Below are positions 25,001 through 39,600 of a stretch of 64,000 nucleotides of DNA, in pieces (within the stretch, counting starts at the first letter, position 1; each line of letters begins with the position of its first letter). Origin of the DNA: Amaurobius ferox (lineage: Eukaryota > Arthropoda > Arachnida > Araneae > Amaurobiidae); the NCBI GenBank assembly GCA_951213105.1, contig OX578149.1, positions 4,067,606 to 4,131,605 of the forward strand, given 5' to 3'. Both the position numbers and the translations under genes were made by a program. Under the pieces are notes generated by a model, which did no database searches, had not been told where the DNA came from, and saw only the letters and a list, made by a program, of their open reading frames with translations.

Positions 25001-27554
25001 TTTGACAAAAAAACCAAATATGAATACAGTTTGACAAAAATGTTCATTAACGGGGTGTTACACTGAAAAAGGTTGGAATGGTGAAGTGATAGAAATAACA
25101 TGCTTCGTGAGTGGATAGAGACTTCAAATTTGGTGTATGGGTAGTTAGTTTGAAAGAAAGAAAGTGTGAAATTTCATATTTCCAATATTTGCTACTTTAA
25201 GGGGTGCCGCACACTAATATGTTCGATTTTCCAAATAAATGAGGCACGCTTCCTTTCAGATGTGATAGAGGCTTGATATTTGGTATATGAGCCAATCATC
25301 TGATAAAAAACCCAAGAAAAACAATTTTTTTTTTAAAATGTTCATTTATGGGTGTGCTTCACAAAAAAACGTTCGAAAAGAGAAATAATAAAATAGCATG
25401 CTTCGGGATGAGATAACTTTAATGTGGTGTATGGGTAGATAGTTCGAAAGGAAGAAATAGGCAAATTAAGTTTCACAATATTTTCTTCTTTAGGGGGTTC
25501 TGCACACCAAAATAATCGATTTGCCGAATAAATGTAAAACGCGAATTATTCAAAAATATACATTATTGAGGGGTTGCTTATTGCGAGACCGTTGATTTTC
25601 AACGGGTATTCGACTAGTATATACTATTTGCCAAGTGTCTGTCTATCTGTCACGCTTTTTTTAGGCACTTCCCGAATAGATAGAGACTTGCAATTTGGTA
25701 CACGGCTTGGTCGTTCGATAAAACCCCCTGGAAAAATCGAATTTTTTGGAAACGTTCTTTAGAAGGGGTGCTCCACACCAAAATGTTCGAAAAGTGAAAT
25801 GATAGGAAAGCATGCTTTGCGATAAGATAGAGACTTCAAATTTGGTGTATGGATAAATCGTTCGAAAGGAAAAAAGTGTGCAATTTCAGATTTCCAATAT
25901 TTTCTTCTTAAGGGGGTGCCACACACCAAAATGTTCAATTTACCGAATAAATGAGAAAATGCTGCTTTAAAATTTGATAGAGGCTTGAAATTTGGTATAT
26001 GAGTTAATCATTTGACAAAAACACCCAAGACTAATACAGTTTTTCAAAAATGTTCATTTAAGGGGATGCTCCAGAGTAAAACATTCGAAAAGTGAATTGA
26101 TAAAAAGCCATGCTTCGAGGTCAGATAGAGATATCAAACTTAGTTTAAGGGTAGATAGTTTGGAAAGAAGAAAGTGTACAATTTCAGTTTACAAATATTT
26201 TCTATTTTAGGGGGTGCCGCACACCAAAATGTTCAATTTTCGGAATAAATTGATAGAGGCTTTGCTTAAATAAAGTAGAAACGCCTCGATTAAAACGTGA
26301 TAGAGGCTTGATATTTGGTATATGGGCGAATCATTTGATAGACATCACAAAAAGAATAGTGTTTCAAAAATGTATATTTAAGGGGGTGGGTACTCCACAC
26401 AAAAGTATTGGAAAGGTGAAACGCTAGAAAAGCATGCTTCGCGATGAGATAGAGACTTCAAATTTGGTGTATGGATAAAAAGTTGGAAAGGAAGAAAGTG
26501 TAATTACAGTTTTCCAACATTTGCTATTGTAGAGGGTGCCACTCACTAAAATGTTCGATTTGCCAAACAAATGAAAACCGCCTCCTTTACAATGTGATAG
26601 AGGCTTGAAATTTAGTATATGGATGGTAGTACCATTTGACAAAAAAAACCAAAGATGAATACGGTTTGACAAAAAATGTTCATTAAAGGGGTACTACATA
26701 GAAAAACGTTTGAAAGGTGAAGTGATAGAAAAAACATGCTTCTCGATAGGATAGAGACTTCAAATTTGGTGTACGGGTAAGTAGTTCGAAAAGAAGAAAG
26801 TGTGAAATTTCAGATTTCCAATATTTGCTACTTTAAGGGGTGCCACACACTAATATGTTCGATTTTCCGAATAAATGAGGCACGCTTCCTTTTAAATATG
26901 ATAGAGGCTTAATATTTGGTATATGGGCCAATCATCTGATAAAAAACCCAAGACAGAGTTTTTTTTAAAATGTTCATTTATGGATGTGCTTCACAGAAAA
27001 AAGTTCAAAAGAAGAAATTATAAAATAGGGGTGCCTCGGGATTAGACTTTCATGTGGTGTACGTGTAGATAATTCGAAAGGAAGAAATGCACAAATTAAG
27101 TTTCCCAATATTTTCTTCTTTAGGGGGTTCTGAACAGCAGAATATTCGATTTGTCGAATAAATGTGAAACACGAATTATTAAAAAATTTACATTATTCAG
27201 GGGTTGCTTATTGCGAGAGACCGGTGATTTTCAATGGGTATTCAACTAGCATATATACTAAATGTGTAGTTAAAATTTTTTTTTCACCCTTCTTTACCAC
27301 ATATATATCTTATTCCATACCTTAACTTATATATGGAACAGGGGAAAAGGGGTATTTTATACCAATGTGGCACCTGTTTTATTTATAATGTTTACTTTCA
27401 TGTTCTTTTTAAAATATTCCACACCTTGTCGTGCAGTCTTATTAATATCACATTTACATTTCAGTCCATCTTACTTTCACTTTTGCTATACTGAACATTT
27501 TCAATTAATGATCAATCTCTGGTATATATAATACAAGTCAAATAAAAATTCTTC

Positions 27555-27602
<48 letters not shown>

Positions 27603-30600
27603 CAAATGGAATTACAATGGATAGATGCTATGTTTAGATTAGATGTTTTTTTTTAATGTACAGTTATATTACTGAAAATAATGTAGTGTTAGTCTAGCAT
27701 GCAATAGTACATGCTTAGTATTTTTCATTTAAGTTGTCTCAATCTCTGAATATTTTTAAATGTGTCATATATGTGTGTGTGTCTATTTTGTCATTTTGGT
27801 TTGCTAGTCTGCCCAGAACTAAAAAAGGAGATTGAGAATATCCTCCACACAGTTGTATGCTGAATTGTTAGTTAATTTGTGCTTAATTACATTATTTTAG
27901 GCATTACTTATCCTGGGCATAAACTACTTTTACTTACTGACCATACACTTTTATATATGCACACAAAGATAACATTAAAAAAATGTTTAAAATGTTGTCT
28001 GTCTGTGTATGTATAGTTATAGTCATAAAATGCCTTAAAACATGATCCAAATATAAAATTAAAAAATGACACAAATGTTATTATATATTTTCTATTCAAA
28101 TGCATGAAAGAGTCTCAGTGCTAGAGTTTATATGAACACAATAAATAAAATGTGAAAGAAAAAGACAAGCAATACTCACTTCTCTGAAAAGTGCCCCATA
28201 GAACTGAACAGTATATTGGCAGTCACTACTGCGCATAGAAATGTCTAAGTCCATTAACAACCTTTTTTGCTCTTCAGTGTTGACAGTAGCAGTAATTCTC
28301 TAGAAATCAAATCAAATGAATATGCATTTACAATTATTTGCAAATGACAAACAATTAAAGATTTAAAATTTAGAATCGAGCTGATTCTTACTAATCATAT
28401 ACACAGATGCTATTAGTTAATAGGTAATATTTTATACAGCTGGTTCATATTGATCAATAACTTTGCATGATAGTTTATATTATATTATTATATTATTAAA
28501 GTTGAGATGTACAGCTCATCTCAGGGGTTGGCAACCAGCAGCCCGAGGACCACATGTGGCCCCAGACATTTTATGTGGCCCATGGTTGCTAACTCAAATA
28601 TGCATTCATGGAAATTCATAAAATTTTTAAATAGTTATAAAAAAAACTTTTTTACTCATTGAAACATATATCTATGTATGTCCTGCCTATTCCAAAGGCC
28701 TCACTAGGCCTAGAAGTCTGCGCTTTTTTTTAAACGTACTATCAAACCAGAGATGGTTCCGATAATTTGATAAATTTTTAAATATTTATAAGAAACCTCT
28801 TTTCTTTTACTGAAATGTGTGTTTAGGTATATATGTCTGAATGATTCCAAAGTTCCTACTTTAGTCAAGAAACTTGCATTTTTTTTAACGTACTATCAAA
28901 CCGGAAATGGTCCCAAAACTTTAAAAAATTCTAAAAATTTGATAATTTCTAAATTTTTATAAAAGAAACCATTTTCCCATTGAAACGTGTATCTATGTAT
29001 GTATGTCTCACCCATTTCAAAGTTCCTCTACTTGGTCTAGATGATCACTTTTTTTTAATATAGCTATTAAACAGATAATGATTCCAAAACTTTTAAAAAT
29101 TTTAAATACTTGATTGAGAACTAAGGGTTGGAATCATAGACAATGATTCTTGCTCGGAGAATTGAAAATATAAAAATATCTGTCTCTCATGATGGCTGGT
29201 GGCAGGGGGCACTGGGAATAAAAATTCAGAAATCTAAATGTGTGAGTTTAACAGATAGAGATTTGAATTTCAAAATATGATTGTAATGTTATTACAAGTA
29301 TTTCCTAAAAAAATCACAGTCTTGATAAAAAAAAGTCTTAGCTCTAGAAAACTTCTACTTAAACTGCAACAATCTAGTTCTAGAAAATTTCTACTCCTAT
29401 TGTTGTAACTTTATTTAATTTTTTATAATTAAATGAAGGGTACAGGAACGTGATAAATTAAAGATACAGTGAAGATAAGGCAAGTAAACTTTAGAAATCA
29501 ATAAAAAAAATGCTATTTCGGTGTCTGACAATTAATTTAAATAAATTTGCATTCTACAGTTAAAACATAATATATCATTGAGAGTTAAGCATTTTAAGAA
29601 GTCAATCAGAAGTCCGTTTTTTGTCTCAGCTTTTTGGCAAAGGATAATTCAAATTAATTTCAAGGATCAATAAAAACATGGAATAATTCATGTCCCATGG
29701 ACATAAGGATGTTGCATCTTCCATCCATTCCTGTTGTAAATATTTGCATGAATTATATGTTATTGTGCATAAACATAATACTTGCTTCTAAATAGTTAGA
29801 AAAGAGGTATAACGACTCATTTTTTTTTTTTTTTTTTTGCTGATCAGGTTAAAATGGCCTAGGTTGAGCACTGTAAGGATATCCAGAAATTGAAAATAAA
29901 ATAGATGAAACAATACATTTAATAAAAAATTACCTTTACAGCCATTTCTGTTTTGCTGGGCCGATGTAGCATTTTTTCAACCACTCCATACGCACCACGT
30001 CCTAATTCACAAATGGTTTCAAGGTCATCCGCTTCTACTTCAAATACTCTCTCATCAATAGTAATGGTTGTTCTTTTATCTAAATTTCTTGGAGCTGCAC
30101 TAAAAAATGCAGAAAATTAAAAGTTCATAAAATGCTGAACTATATATACTAAACACAAACCTTACATTATGAAACACTATCTTAGATTGTGTCATTTTTA
30201 TAATGCATAACAAATGGTATCATTCACAGAAATAAGAGTTCAATATGTTCTGTTGATACAGAATCCGTGTTAAATTTGTGTATCTAATCTAATTGAAATG
30301 ATGCCATCACTTGCATCTTAGCCGAAAAGTAAATACACATAAAGTGGAGAAGTTAAGTTGTACAATAAAACTATTTGTGCTGATCATGGATAAAGAGAAA
30401 AGTGTTCTCTTTTTGAGAGACAATTACATCACATGGAGCAATTCTATTGCATTTGCCTTAAAAACTGAGGGCTGTTATGGTTTTATAGATAAAACTATAA
30501 CAGTCAGTTGTTGATAAGATATCATGGCATCACCTTTGACATGATATATAAGTAGACAGTGCAATGCTATTGACAGAAGCTTGAAAAATTAGTACTGCAT

Positions 30601-33600
30601 ATACCACGTGACTACTGATCGAGTAATCTCAGACATCGCTCCCTATCGTCGTGCTTGTCGCTATACAATATTTCTAATAGGTTGCCATAAAAGCATACAG
30701 TGCTGAATATTTCTTAGGTTTTGCGATATTGATTTCCATTTTAGTAATTGTTTTTAATTCAAACATTAAATCATCTGTAATATTGTCTATAATTTCAAGA
30801 AAAGCATTACTTATGTTATTTAGGATTGTAAATGTTTGATAATGCATCAACATTTTATTAACAAATTGCAAACTAGTATGAAATTTGGGGTTTTAAAGCA
30901 GGTTGCATGTTTGCATTAGGGCTATGATATCATTTAATGACATAAAAGCGCTACTAGAATTTTTTTTTTTTTGCCTTCAATCCTTGTAAAATAATTTTTA
31001 CTTTTTAAATAAAGCAATATTTTCTTACACAAATTAAAGTGTAAAATTGTCTTAAAGGGGGAAAATATGAATTTTTAAAATTAGAAATATAACTGAACAA
31101 GATACAATTTTTTATGACTATTGACAATCTTAAATATTATTTCCAGAAAATTTAACAGTTACTTTATATTCTTTGAACCATGAAGAAAATGTATTTAAAG
31201 ATATCTGGACACTTAGTATCATATAAAAAAAACTTCTGAATAAAATGTCTTTATTAGTCCATATTTGCCAACACCCTGGTCAAATCTATGGAAGGAGAAG
31301 AAGGGGGGAGGGGGGTATGATTATATATTTCAAAATACTTTTCAGTCTGGAAATTTTTATTGCACAATTTTTACAAATAAACAGAGGGAAAAGGCATATT
31401 TTATAAACATGTAAAAGGAGCGTAGGATGTTCATACTTAATTCATCACTGGCTGGTATAGAAAATATAATATTAGCAGCAAATACCCGGCTTTACCCAGG
31501 ATTTAAGATGCAAAACTCTGATTAAAATTACACTGAAATAAAAGGAATTCTTGAAAACCAAACAATGCTTTAATGATACTTCATCTTCGAACAAAAATAG
31601 AAGCAAGTTGAAATATTGTAAAAATAGATTTTTAGGGCATCTATTCTTATTGTAAAACTGCATGTCTTATTAATTTAAAAATTGTAACTTCTCCCCTCAA
31701 AAACAAAATATGAAATATAGCCATTAACCTGCTCCTAATTTAATTTAGCAAACCAGTTAAAAGATTATGTGAAATGAGGGAAGTAACTTTCGAGTTATAA
31801 AAACCCATTAGAGACAGGTAAAAACATTTATTTTAATTCAACATTTTAGGTTCGAAAATTAAGTAAATAAATTATACATGTGAATATCTAAAACTTTATG
31901 GACGTTTTAAATCATTTTATAGTACACTTATCCCCCGATTTACACGGCACTTGTTTTACGCGATTTCGCTTTCACACTGTTTATAAATTAACAGATTTCA
32001 AAAAATTGATAAAAATGCATATTCCGCTTCATATATGCCTACACAAAGATTTGATGACATTTTTGAATTTCATTCCTTTGGTAACACTGATGAAAACAGG
32101 GGATTCCCGGTGTTGTAAAATATATACATTTAGGGGAATCCCTCGTACAAGGAAATCCCCGTAATAGTGGAATCCCTGTATGTATTTCACAACAGTAAAG
32201 CTATCTGGTTCATGCAAGCACATAGTGCAGAAACATTTTAGCAGCAAAGCTTGTATTATTCTGTGTTTATCTTTTGAACTGGTAAGTTTTCAACATTTAT
32301 AGTTTTTCTTGCATCTTTATAGTTTGCGTAAATTTGTTAAGGTTCTATAATGTCAAAGAATTTGAAGAAAAATCAAATGAAAAGAAAAGTTATTTCTTTA
32401 GAAACTAAAATTCAAATATTAGACCGTCTATATAATAGAGAAAGAGTAACGGATGTTGCTAAATTTTACTTCATGAATGAAGCCACAATAAGGACAATAA
32501 GAAAAAATAAAGACTCCATTAGAAAAAGTGTAGCAGCTGGAACCTGCAGCAGTATGAGTACGACTTCATATGTTAGAGTTGTTACAATAGAAAATATGGA
32601 AAAAGCCTTAGTGATATTGTTGGGGGGGGAAAAGTGCATTTTTATGAAATACTAAAACAATTCTAAATATTCAAAACATTTTGAATTCTTAAAACCTCTA
32701 AATCATTCTTCTGAAAACACTCAAAAATATCTGAAATTTGTAAAGTTCATCAAAGTTCATCTAACCTGAAAACATTCTAAAAATAAACTGAATTCTTAAA
32801 TAAACAGAAAGTGGACCTATTGACCAGTTTCCCTACGTGTACAAATATGTACTCCTGTAAAATATTAAAAATTGACACTTTACCTAAAAATAAAAACATT
32901 AAAAGTAAAAGAAAGAACACAGATTTTAGGTTTTCAAAATCTAACGTTTATTAAAATTTAAACTTCATTTTTAAAATAATTTTCAAAATATTTTACATCT
33001 CATTAACTAAAATCAAACATCTTAAATAATAAAAATAAATGGAATGGCCGGTCGTATAGTGGTAGAAAAAACGTTAGAATATTAAATTTTAAAGTTAACA
33101 ATATTAAACTTATTCAATTATTTATCAAAACTAGAATTTGGAAAAAAAAAGAACATAAGTTAGCCAAAAGGGAAATTTAGAACAAAAGTTAAACTTAACC
33201 TCAGGTTCAGGTGACCTAAAATATATAAGTCTAAAGGGGTCTTATTCTACTAACACAATTAAACTTTAAAATAAATAGTCTAAACCGACAGAAGCAAATA
33301 AAAATCAGCATTTAAAAGATATCACCCGGATGTAGAGCCGTCATGGAACATGCTGGATGCATCAGATCCCAACAGATGAGACGAAGATGGAAAGGCAAAA
33401 GTCCAATCGCTTAATCACGAGGAAAAGCATCCATTCTTGTCCAAAAGAAGGACCGTTCACACGACAGCAAGCTCCTCAACGTCGAAAATTCGATCAGCAC
33501 CAAACCTCAATCAACGATTTCTTCATCGGAAACAATGGACACTTCTTTACTCATCAGTACTAAACGCCGAGCATATAGTCCAGTAATATCATATGGAAAT

Positions 33601-36600
33601 GCCGACTCAATACGTCATTTAAAGAATGCACACTGACAACGATAAACAACCGCCTAATTGGCGTCAGAGCACTTCTCAAATCCACATGGCAGGCGAGAGC
33701 TTGTAGACACAATAATTTCGGATGCTCCCAACTGTTTAGAATAAACCTCGCCTCCACGGCGGGAAAAACAGATTGAAGACACTACAACTTCATAACAGAT
33801 CAGACGTTTAATTAGCCGGGATAAACATTTTATTTCATATGCAGCGTTAAGAGTACGTCACTCAAGTCATAGCAGGAAACAAGAATCGTGGGCTGGACAT
33901 CGTAAATTAAACACGAACAAACTTAAAAGTCGCGAAAAAAAGACATTCCACAGAATGTGTGCCTAACGGCACAGGACAGCTTAATAGCTTACATCCCCTT
34001 GTTCTAATCCATAAGCAGAAGAAAAGTGAAAAAGAGCGTAAAAAAGAGATCGAAAAAGTGCGCGATTTGCTTATATACTGCGAAACATCGCTGCCACAGA
34101 TTGTAAACAAAATTATCGATGAACGATAAAATAATTAATGACAGACGATTTTAATATTACGGTCAACCAATTAAAAACTCGAAATTTAAAAGAAGAGAAA
34201 TGGAATTTCAGAGCAGACGAAAATTAAAAAGAAATGAAGTGAAACGATTTGGAAATATACGAATTCGGCAATAATTTAAATATGGACGATTCTGAAATAT
34301 TTAAAAAGCTGAAAATAGAATAAAACTGTAAAATTGCGGTGAATTAACCAATTTTTAACAGAGAGCAATAAATTTGGAATCAAATTAAAGGGAATAAAAA
34401 GGGCAATAAATGGAATCACAAATTAGCCAATTTAAATAAATTTAAATTGCTAAAACCTAAAAAGAACGAACTTTCGCCGTTTTTAACACAAAACCTATAG
34501 AATAGAACCTATTTGAACAAAGAATATCAAAAACCTAAACAATTGGAAAATGGATAACTAAAAGAGAATGACTATGTAAATAAGACCCCTGAACACGTTT
34601 AAACAAATAGCAAAATTTCTAAAATTATTAAATATCCAAAAGTATAACCCAACAACTCCTTCGAACGTCCCAAAAAAATTTTTCATTTGAAAAATGAAAA
34701 ATTTTAGCTAACACATGACAAAATTTCGCGAAACGAAGGAGAAAAAAAAAAAATCAAAATCTCAACTACAGCTGTAACATGAGCCATAAAAATCACATAA
34801 AAATCAAATTCCTTATAAATAAATCAATAATCACTTCACTAAACACTTTCATAATATTAGATCATAAATTTCTCAACTCTAAATTCTTAAACATACATAT
34901 AGATTCAACATTTCAACATTAAACTCTCTAACTTCACTATAACTCTATACCATGAAAAGTTCATCAATGCATTTTTAAAATGCTTCAACAAATACGTCAT
35001 CAAAGAGAAGCAGTAGAAAAATAATAAACAGTGCTCTATATCATTAGCTGTCATGAATAAACATAAATTTTAACGAAAACTTTGGACCAGCCAAAGAATT
35101 CCAATAATCTAAACAATAAATTTTGAAATGGTACCTTCAACAATAACAACCAATAAGTACAAATCATCAAATTCATCACCATATCTATCTACTCCAGAAA
35201 GAAAACAATCATTCGAAGCATATTACTCTATTTAAATAATATCAATTTTGGCTCAAGTTACAAACAAAAAATTTGTGGAATATTTACCCCCAAAATAACA
35301 AACTCAATTCCCTAACAATTTGGAACTGAACACAAATTTAACCGACTTGTTTACAAATTATACTATAAACTGATTACTTGGCAAATTAGATCGTTTAAAA
35401 TACAAATATACATTAAAATGACCTTATGCATCATTTTACACCAATATCAATAAACGCGATTCTACTAATTATTGTGCAACATCTTGCACTCTCAACAACA
35501 ATAAACTCAAATATCATAACTGCAACTCTGGAAATCTCAAAAAATTCAAAAAAAATTAAGACAAGGGGCCGAGGGTTGTGAGTCCTCTCAAAGGTTGTGA
35601 ATCTTTTTTGAACCCAAAAAAATAGCACAAAAATATCCATCAAGTATAAGTAGTACATTTAAATTCACTAACTGCCAAGTGTATCACATTACTTTAAACA
35701 AAATACCAAAGAAAAAATCATGTTACAAATCCCCATTTAATTTTCAAAACCAAAAGAACTCAAATTGCATTGCACAATTTTAAATATTCCACTTAAAAAA
35801 AATTTAATTCTCCTATAATAAAATAAATTTTTCCACTTTAACGACCAAAAAATTTTAAAGACAGTATTAAAAATATCAGATTTAGAATTAAGAACAAACA
35901 AACTGATTTTATCACCACTCTATTTGAGTGTGAAAACCAAACACATGATCAATGTGAAGAACAAGATAACTCAAGTTGATATTTATGTCACACTCATATT
36001 GGAGTGTAAAAAACACCTGCATTACCCAATTTTTCAATAAATCACCAGTATTTCATCAACTACATTCACATATCAGTGAGGATTTAAAACTCAATTCCAA
36101 ATCAGAACATACAAAAAATTCTAAGTCGAAAAACTACTGCTTTAATTCTATATAATTTAACTTAATAAAAAAAAATATATTCTCATTAAATTTACTCAAT
36201 TAATTTCATTCTATTTCATCAAAACAAATTCTAAGTTGCTGGGAGCGTGGGTTACAAAAACAACAAAATAAAAAAAATTTGTTAATGAGATGGGATTAGA
36301 ACAAAAATGTAAATTCTACAAAGTGCGTTCTTCAAGTACCTAAAACTTCCTAAACTTATGAATTAAATTTAATTTCAAACACTTCAAATAATAAAACTCA
36401 AATCAAATTAACTTAAATTAAGGAATGCTTGAATAAAAATTCTAAATGAAAAAGTCATATTCAAAAATTACAAAGTTTCCTAAAAAAATTCTAAATGAAA
36501 ATATTTAAATTAATCCTAAAATTTCAATTTTAATCAAAATATTAAAGTAAATTACTCTAATTTAGTTTAAGAACATTCTAAAATATCCAGCCTTAGTTTA

Positions 36601-39600
36601 AAATCTTATCAAAATCTCAATAGTAATTACTTTTAGAATAAACAAGTATGGAATCAGTTTACGGAAATTTCATTTTTAAGAACAAAAATTATTAAGAACA
36701 TATATTACAGTTAGCATGAATAAGCCCCTAGACTGGTCAAACGGCGCCAATTGTTGGGGGGGTTTCTTGCATTTATGATATATTAAAAACAAACATTCTA
36801 AATTCCTGAAAAACCATCTCTGTAATCTGCAAAAGTTCTAAAACTTCTAAAGTTCATCTGAAAATAAATCTGAAAACACTGAAATACACTCTGAAAAGTT
36901 CTAAAGTTCCTCTGACCTGAAAACATTCTAGAAATAAACTGAATGTGGACCTATTACCCAGTTTCCCTACGTGTACAAATATGTACTCCTGTAATTAAAT
37001 GGAACTTTCCTAAAAATAAAAACATTAAAAGTAAAAGAAAGAACACAGATTTTTAGGTTTTCAAAATCTAACGTTTATTAAAATTTAAACTTCATTTTTA
37101 AAAGAATTTTCAAAATATTTTACATCTCATTAACTAAAATCAAACATCTTAAATAATAAAAATAAATGGAATGGCCGGTCGTATAGTGGTAAAAAAAAAA
37201 CGTTAGAATATTAAATTTTAAAGTTAACAATATTAAACTTATACAATTATTTGCCTAAACTAGAATTTGTGAAAAAAAAAGAACATAAGTTAGCCAAAAG
37301 GGAAATTTAGAACAAAAGTTAAACTTAACCACAGGTTCAGGTGACCTAAAATATATAAGTCTAAAGGGGTCTTATTCTACTAACACAATTAAACTTTAAA
37401 ATAAATAGTCTAAACCGACAGAAGCAAATAAAAATCAGCATTTAAAAGATATCACCCGGATGTAGAGCCGTCATGGAACATGCTGGATGCATCAGATCCC
37501 AACAGATGAGACGAAGATGGAAAGGCAAAAGTCCAATCGCTTAATCACGAGGAAAAGCATCCATTCCTGTCCAAAAGAAGGACCGTTCACACGACAGCAA
37601 GCTCCTCAACGTCGAAAATTCGATCAGCACCAAACCTCAATCAACGATTTCTTCATCGGAAACAATGGACACTTCTTTACTCATCAGTACTAAACGCCGA
37701 GCATATAGTCCAGTAATATCATATGGAAATGCCGACTCAATACGTCATTTAAAGAATGCACACTGACAACGATAAACAACCGCCTAATTGGCGTCAGAGC
37801 ACTTCTCAAATCCACATGGCAGGCGAGAGCTTGTAGACACAATAATTTCGGATGCTCCCAACTGTTTAGAATAAACCTCGCCTCCACGGCGGGAAAAACA
37901 GATTGAAGACGCTACAACTTCATAACAGATCAGACGTTTAATTAGCCGGGATAAACATTTTATTTCATATGCAGCGTTAAGAGTACGTCACTTAAGTCAT
38001 AGCAGGAAACAAGAATCGTGGGCTGGACATCGTAAATTAAACACGAACAAACTTAAAAGTCGCGAAAAAAAGACATTCCACAGAATGTGTGCCTAACGGC
38101 ACAGGACAGCTTAATAGCTTACATCCCCTTGTTCTAATCCATAAGCAGAAGAAAAGTGAAAAAGAGCGTAAAAAAGAGATCGAAAAAGTGCGCGATTTGC
38201 TTATATACTGCGAAACATCGCTGCCACAGATTGTAAACAAAATTATCGATGAACGATAAAATAATTAATGACAGACGATTTTAATATTACGGTCAACCAA
38301 TTAAAAACTCGAAATTTAAAAGAAGAGAAATGGAATTTCAGAGCAGACGAAAATTAAAAAGAAATGAAGTGAAACGATTTGGAAATATACGAATTCGGCA
38401 ATAATTTAAATATGGACGATTCTGAAATATTTAAAAAGCTGAAAATAGAATAAAACTGTAAAATTGCGGTGAATTAACCAATTTTTAACAGAGAGCAATA
38501 AATTTGGAATCAAATTAAAGGGAATAAAAAGGGCAATAAATGGAATCACAAATTAGCCAATTTAAATAAATTTAAATTGCTAAAACCTAAAAAGAACGAA
38601 CTTTCGCCGTTTTTAACACAAAACCTATAGAATAGAACCTATTTGAACAAAGAATATCAAAAACCTAAACAATTGGAAAATGGATAACTAAAAGAGAATG
38701 ACTATGTAAATAAGACCCCTGAACACGTTTAAACAAATAGCAAAATTTCTAAAATTATTAAATATCCAAAAGTATAACCCAACAATATGGATAAAAAACC
38801 AAACTCAAAAGCGAATCCCGATCGATACCAATGCTGTTACAAATAAAGCTTTGAAGATTTATCAAACATTTAAGAATCAGTCACCGTTGATTTCGTCCGA
38901 TGAAAAGAAGGTATCTTTTTCCGCAAGCCATGGGTGGTTTGAGAGATTCAAACAAAGACATTCTTTACATAATCTGAGAATGAAAGGTGAAAGTGCATCT
39001 GCTGATTCGGATGCGGCACAACAACCGGCAAAACTTGCTGAAATCATTGCCGCTAACTCCTGTTCTTTTGATCAGTTTTTCAATGCTGATGAGTTCGGAT
39101 TATTCTGGAAAAAAAATGCCGGAAAAAACCTTTATAGCCAAAGCTCACAAATCAGCTAGTGGTCATAAAGTAGCGAAAAGTCGTATAACAGTTCTTTTCT
39201 GTTGCAATGCCTTTGGCAATTATATGATGAAACCATTGGTGATTAACAAATCAAAATCACCACGATCATTCAAAGGAATAAATATCAAAAACCTTCCCGT
39301 CTATTGGATGGCTAATAGAAAAGCATGGGTCACTGCCATAGCTTTCAATGAATGGTTCCATAACTGCTTTGTTCCAGATGTCAAAAATTATTTAACTAAA
39401 AAGGGATTGCCTTTTAAGGCTCTTCTCTTAATTGATAATGCACCAGGTCATCCTCCAGATTTACAACATGAAAATGTAAAAGTTGTTTTTCTACAAAAGA
39501 ATACAACTTCCTTATTACAGCCGTTAGATCAAGGGATAATTTCGACTTTTAAAGCACTGTACATCAAGCAAACTTTCAGGTATATCTTGGAACAAATGGA

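Larger units (their letters stand above)
32618..38784 (-). mobile_element. LARD-like non-coding LTR retrotransposon
   Basis: 6167 bp with two direct LTRs of about 2.03 kb (32618-34654 and 36752-38784), termini TGTTGGG/CCCAACA, and a perfect 4-bp target duplication ATAT (32614-32617 and 38785-38788). The 2.1-kb interior encodes no gag or pol. Orientation is minus: a primer-binding-site-like sequence follows the right LTR, and TATA and polyadenylation signals sit in that order on the minus strand. The long LTRs with an empty interior fit a large retrotransposon derivative that needs enzymes from a partner element. Relatives in this window: 1-154, 7197-7745 and 53984-55996. Confidence 0.85.

Noticed and set aside
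23698..27245. CRISPR-like array
   Set aside because: Units are ~300 bp, diverged and contiguous, without spacers, in an animal genome.
33357..34110. Three open frames repeated exactly at 37487-38240
   Set aside because: They recur only because they lie in two near-identical LTRs; no known domain and they sit on both strands.
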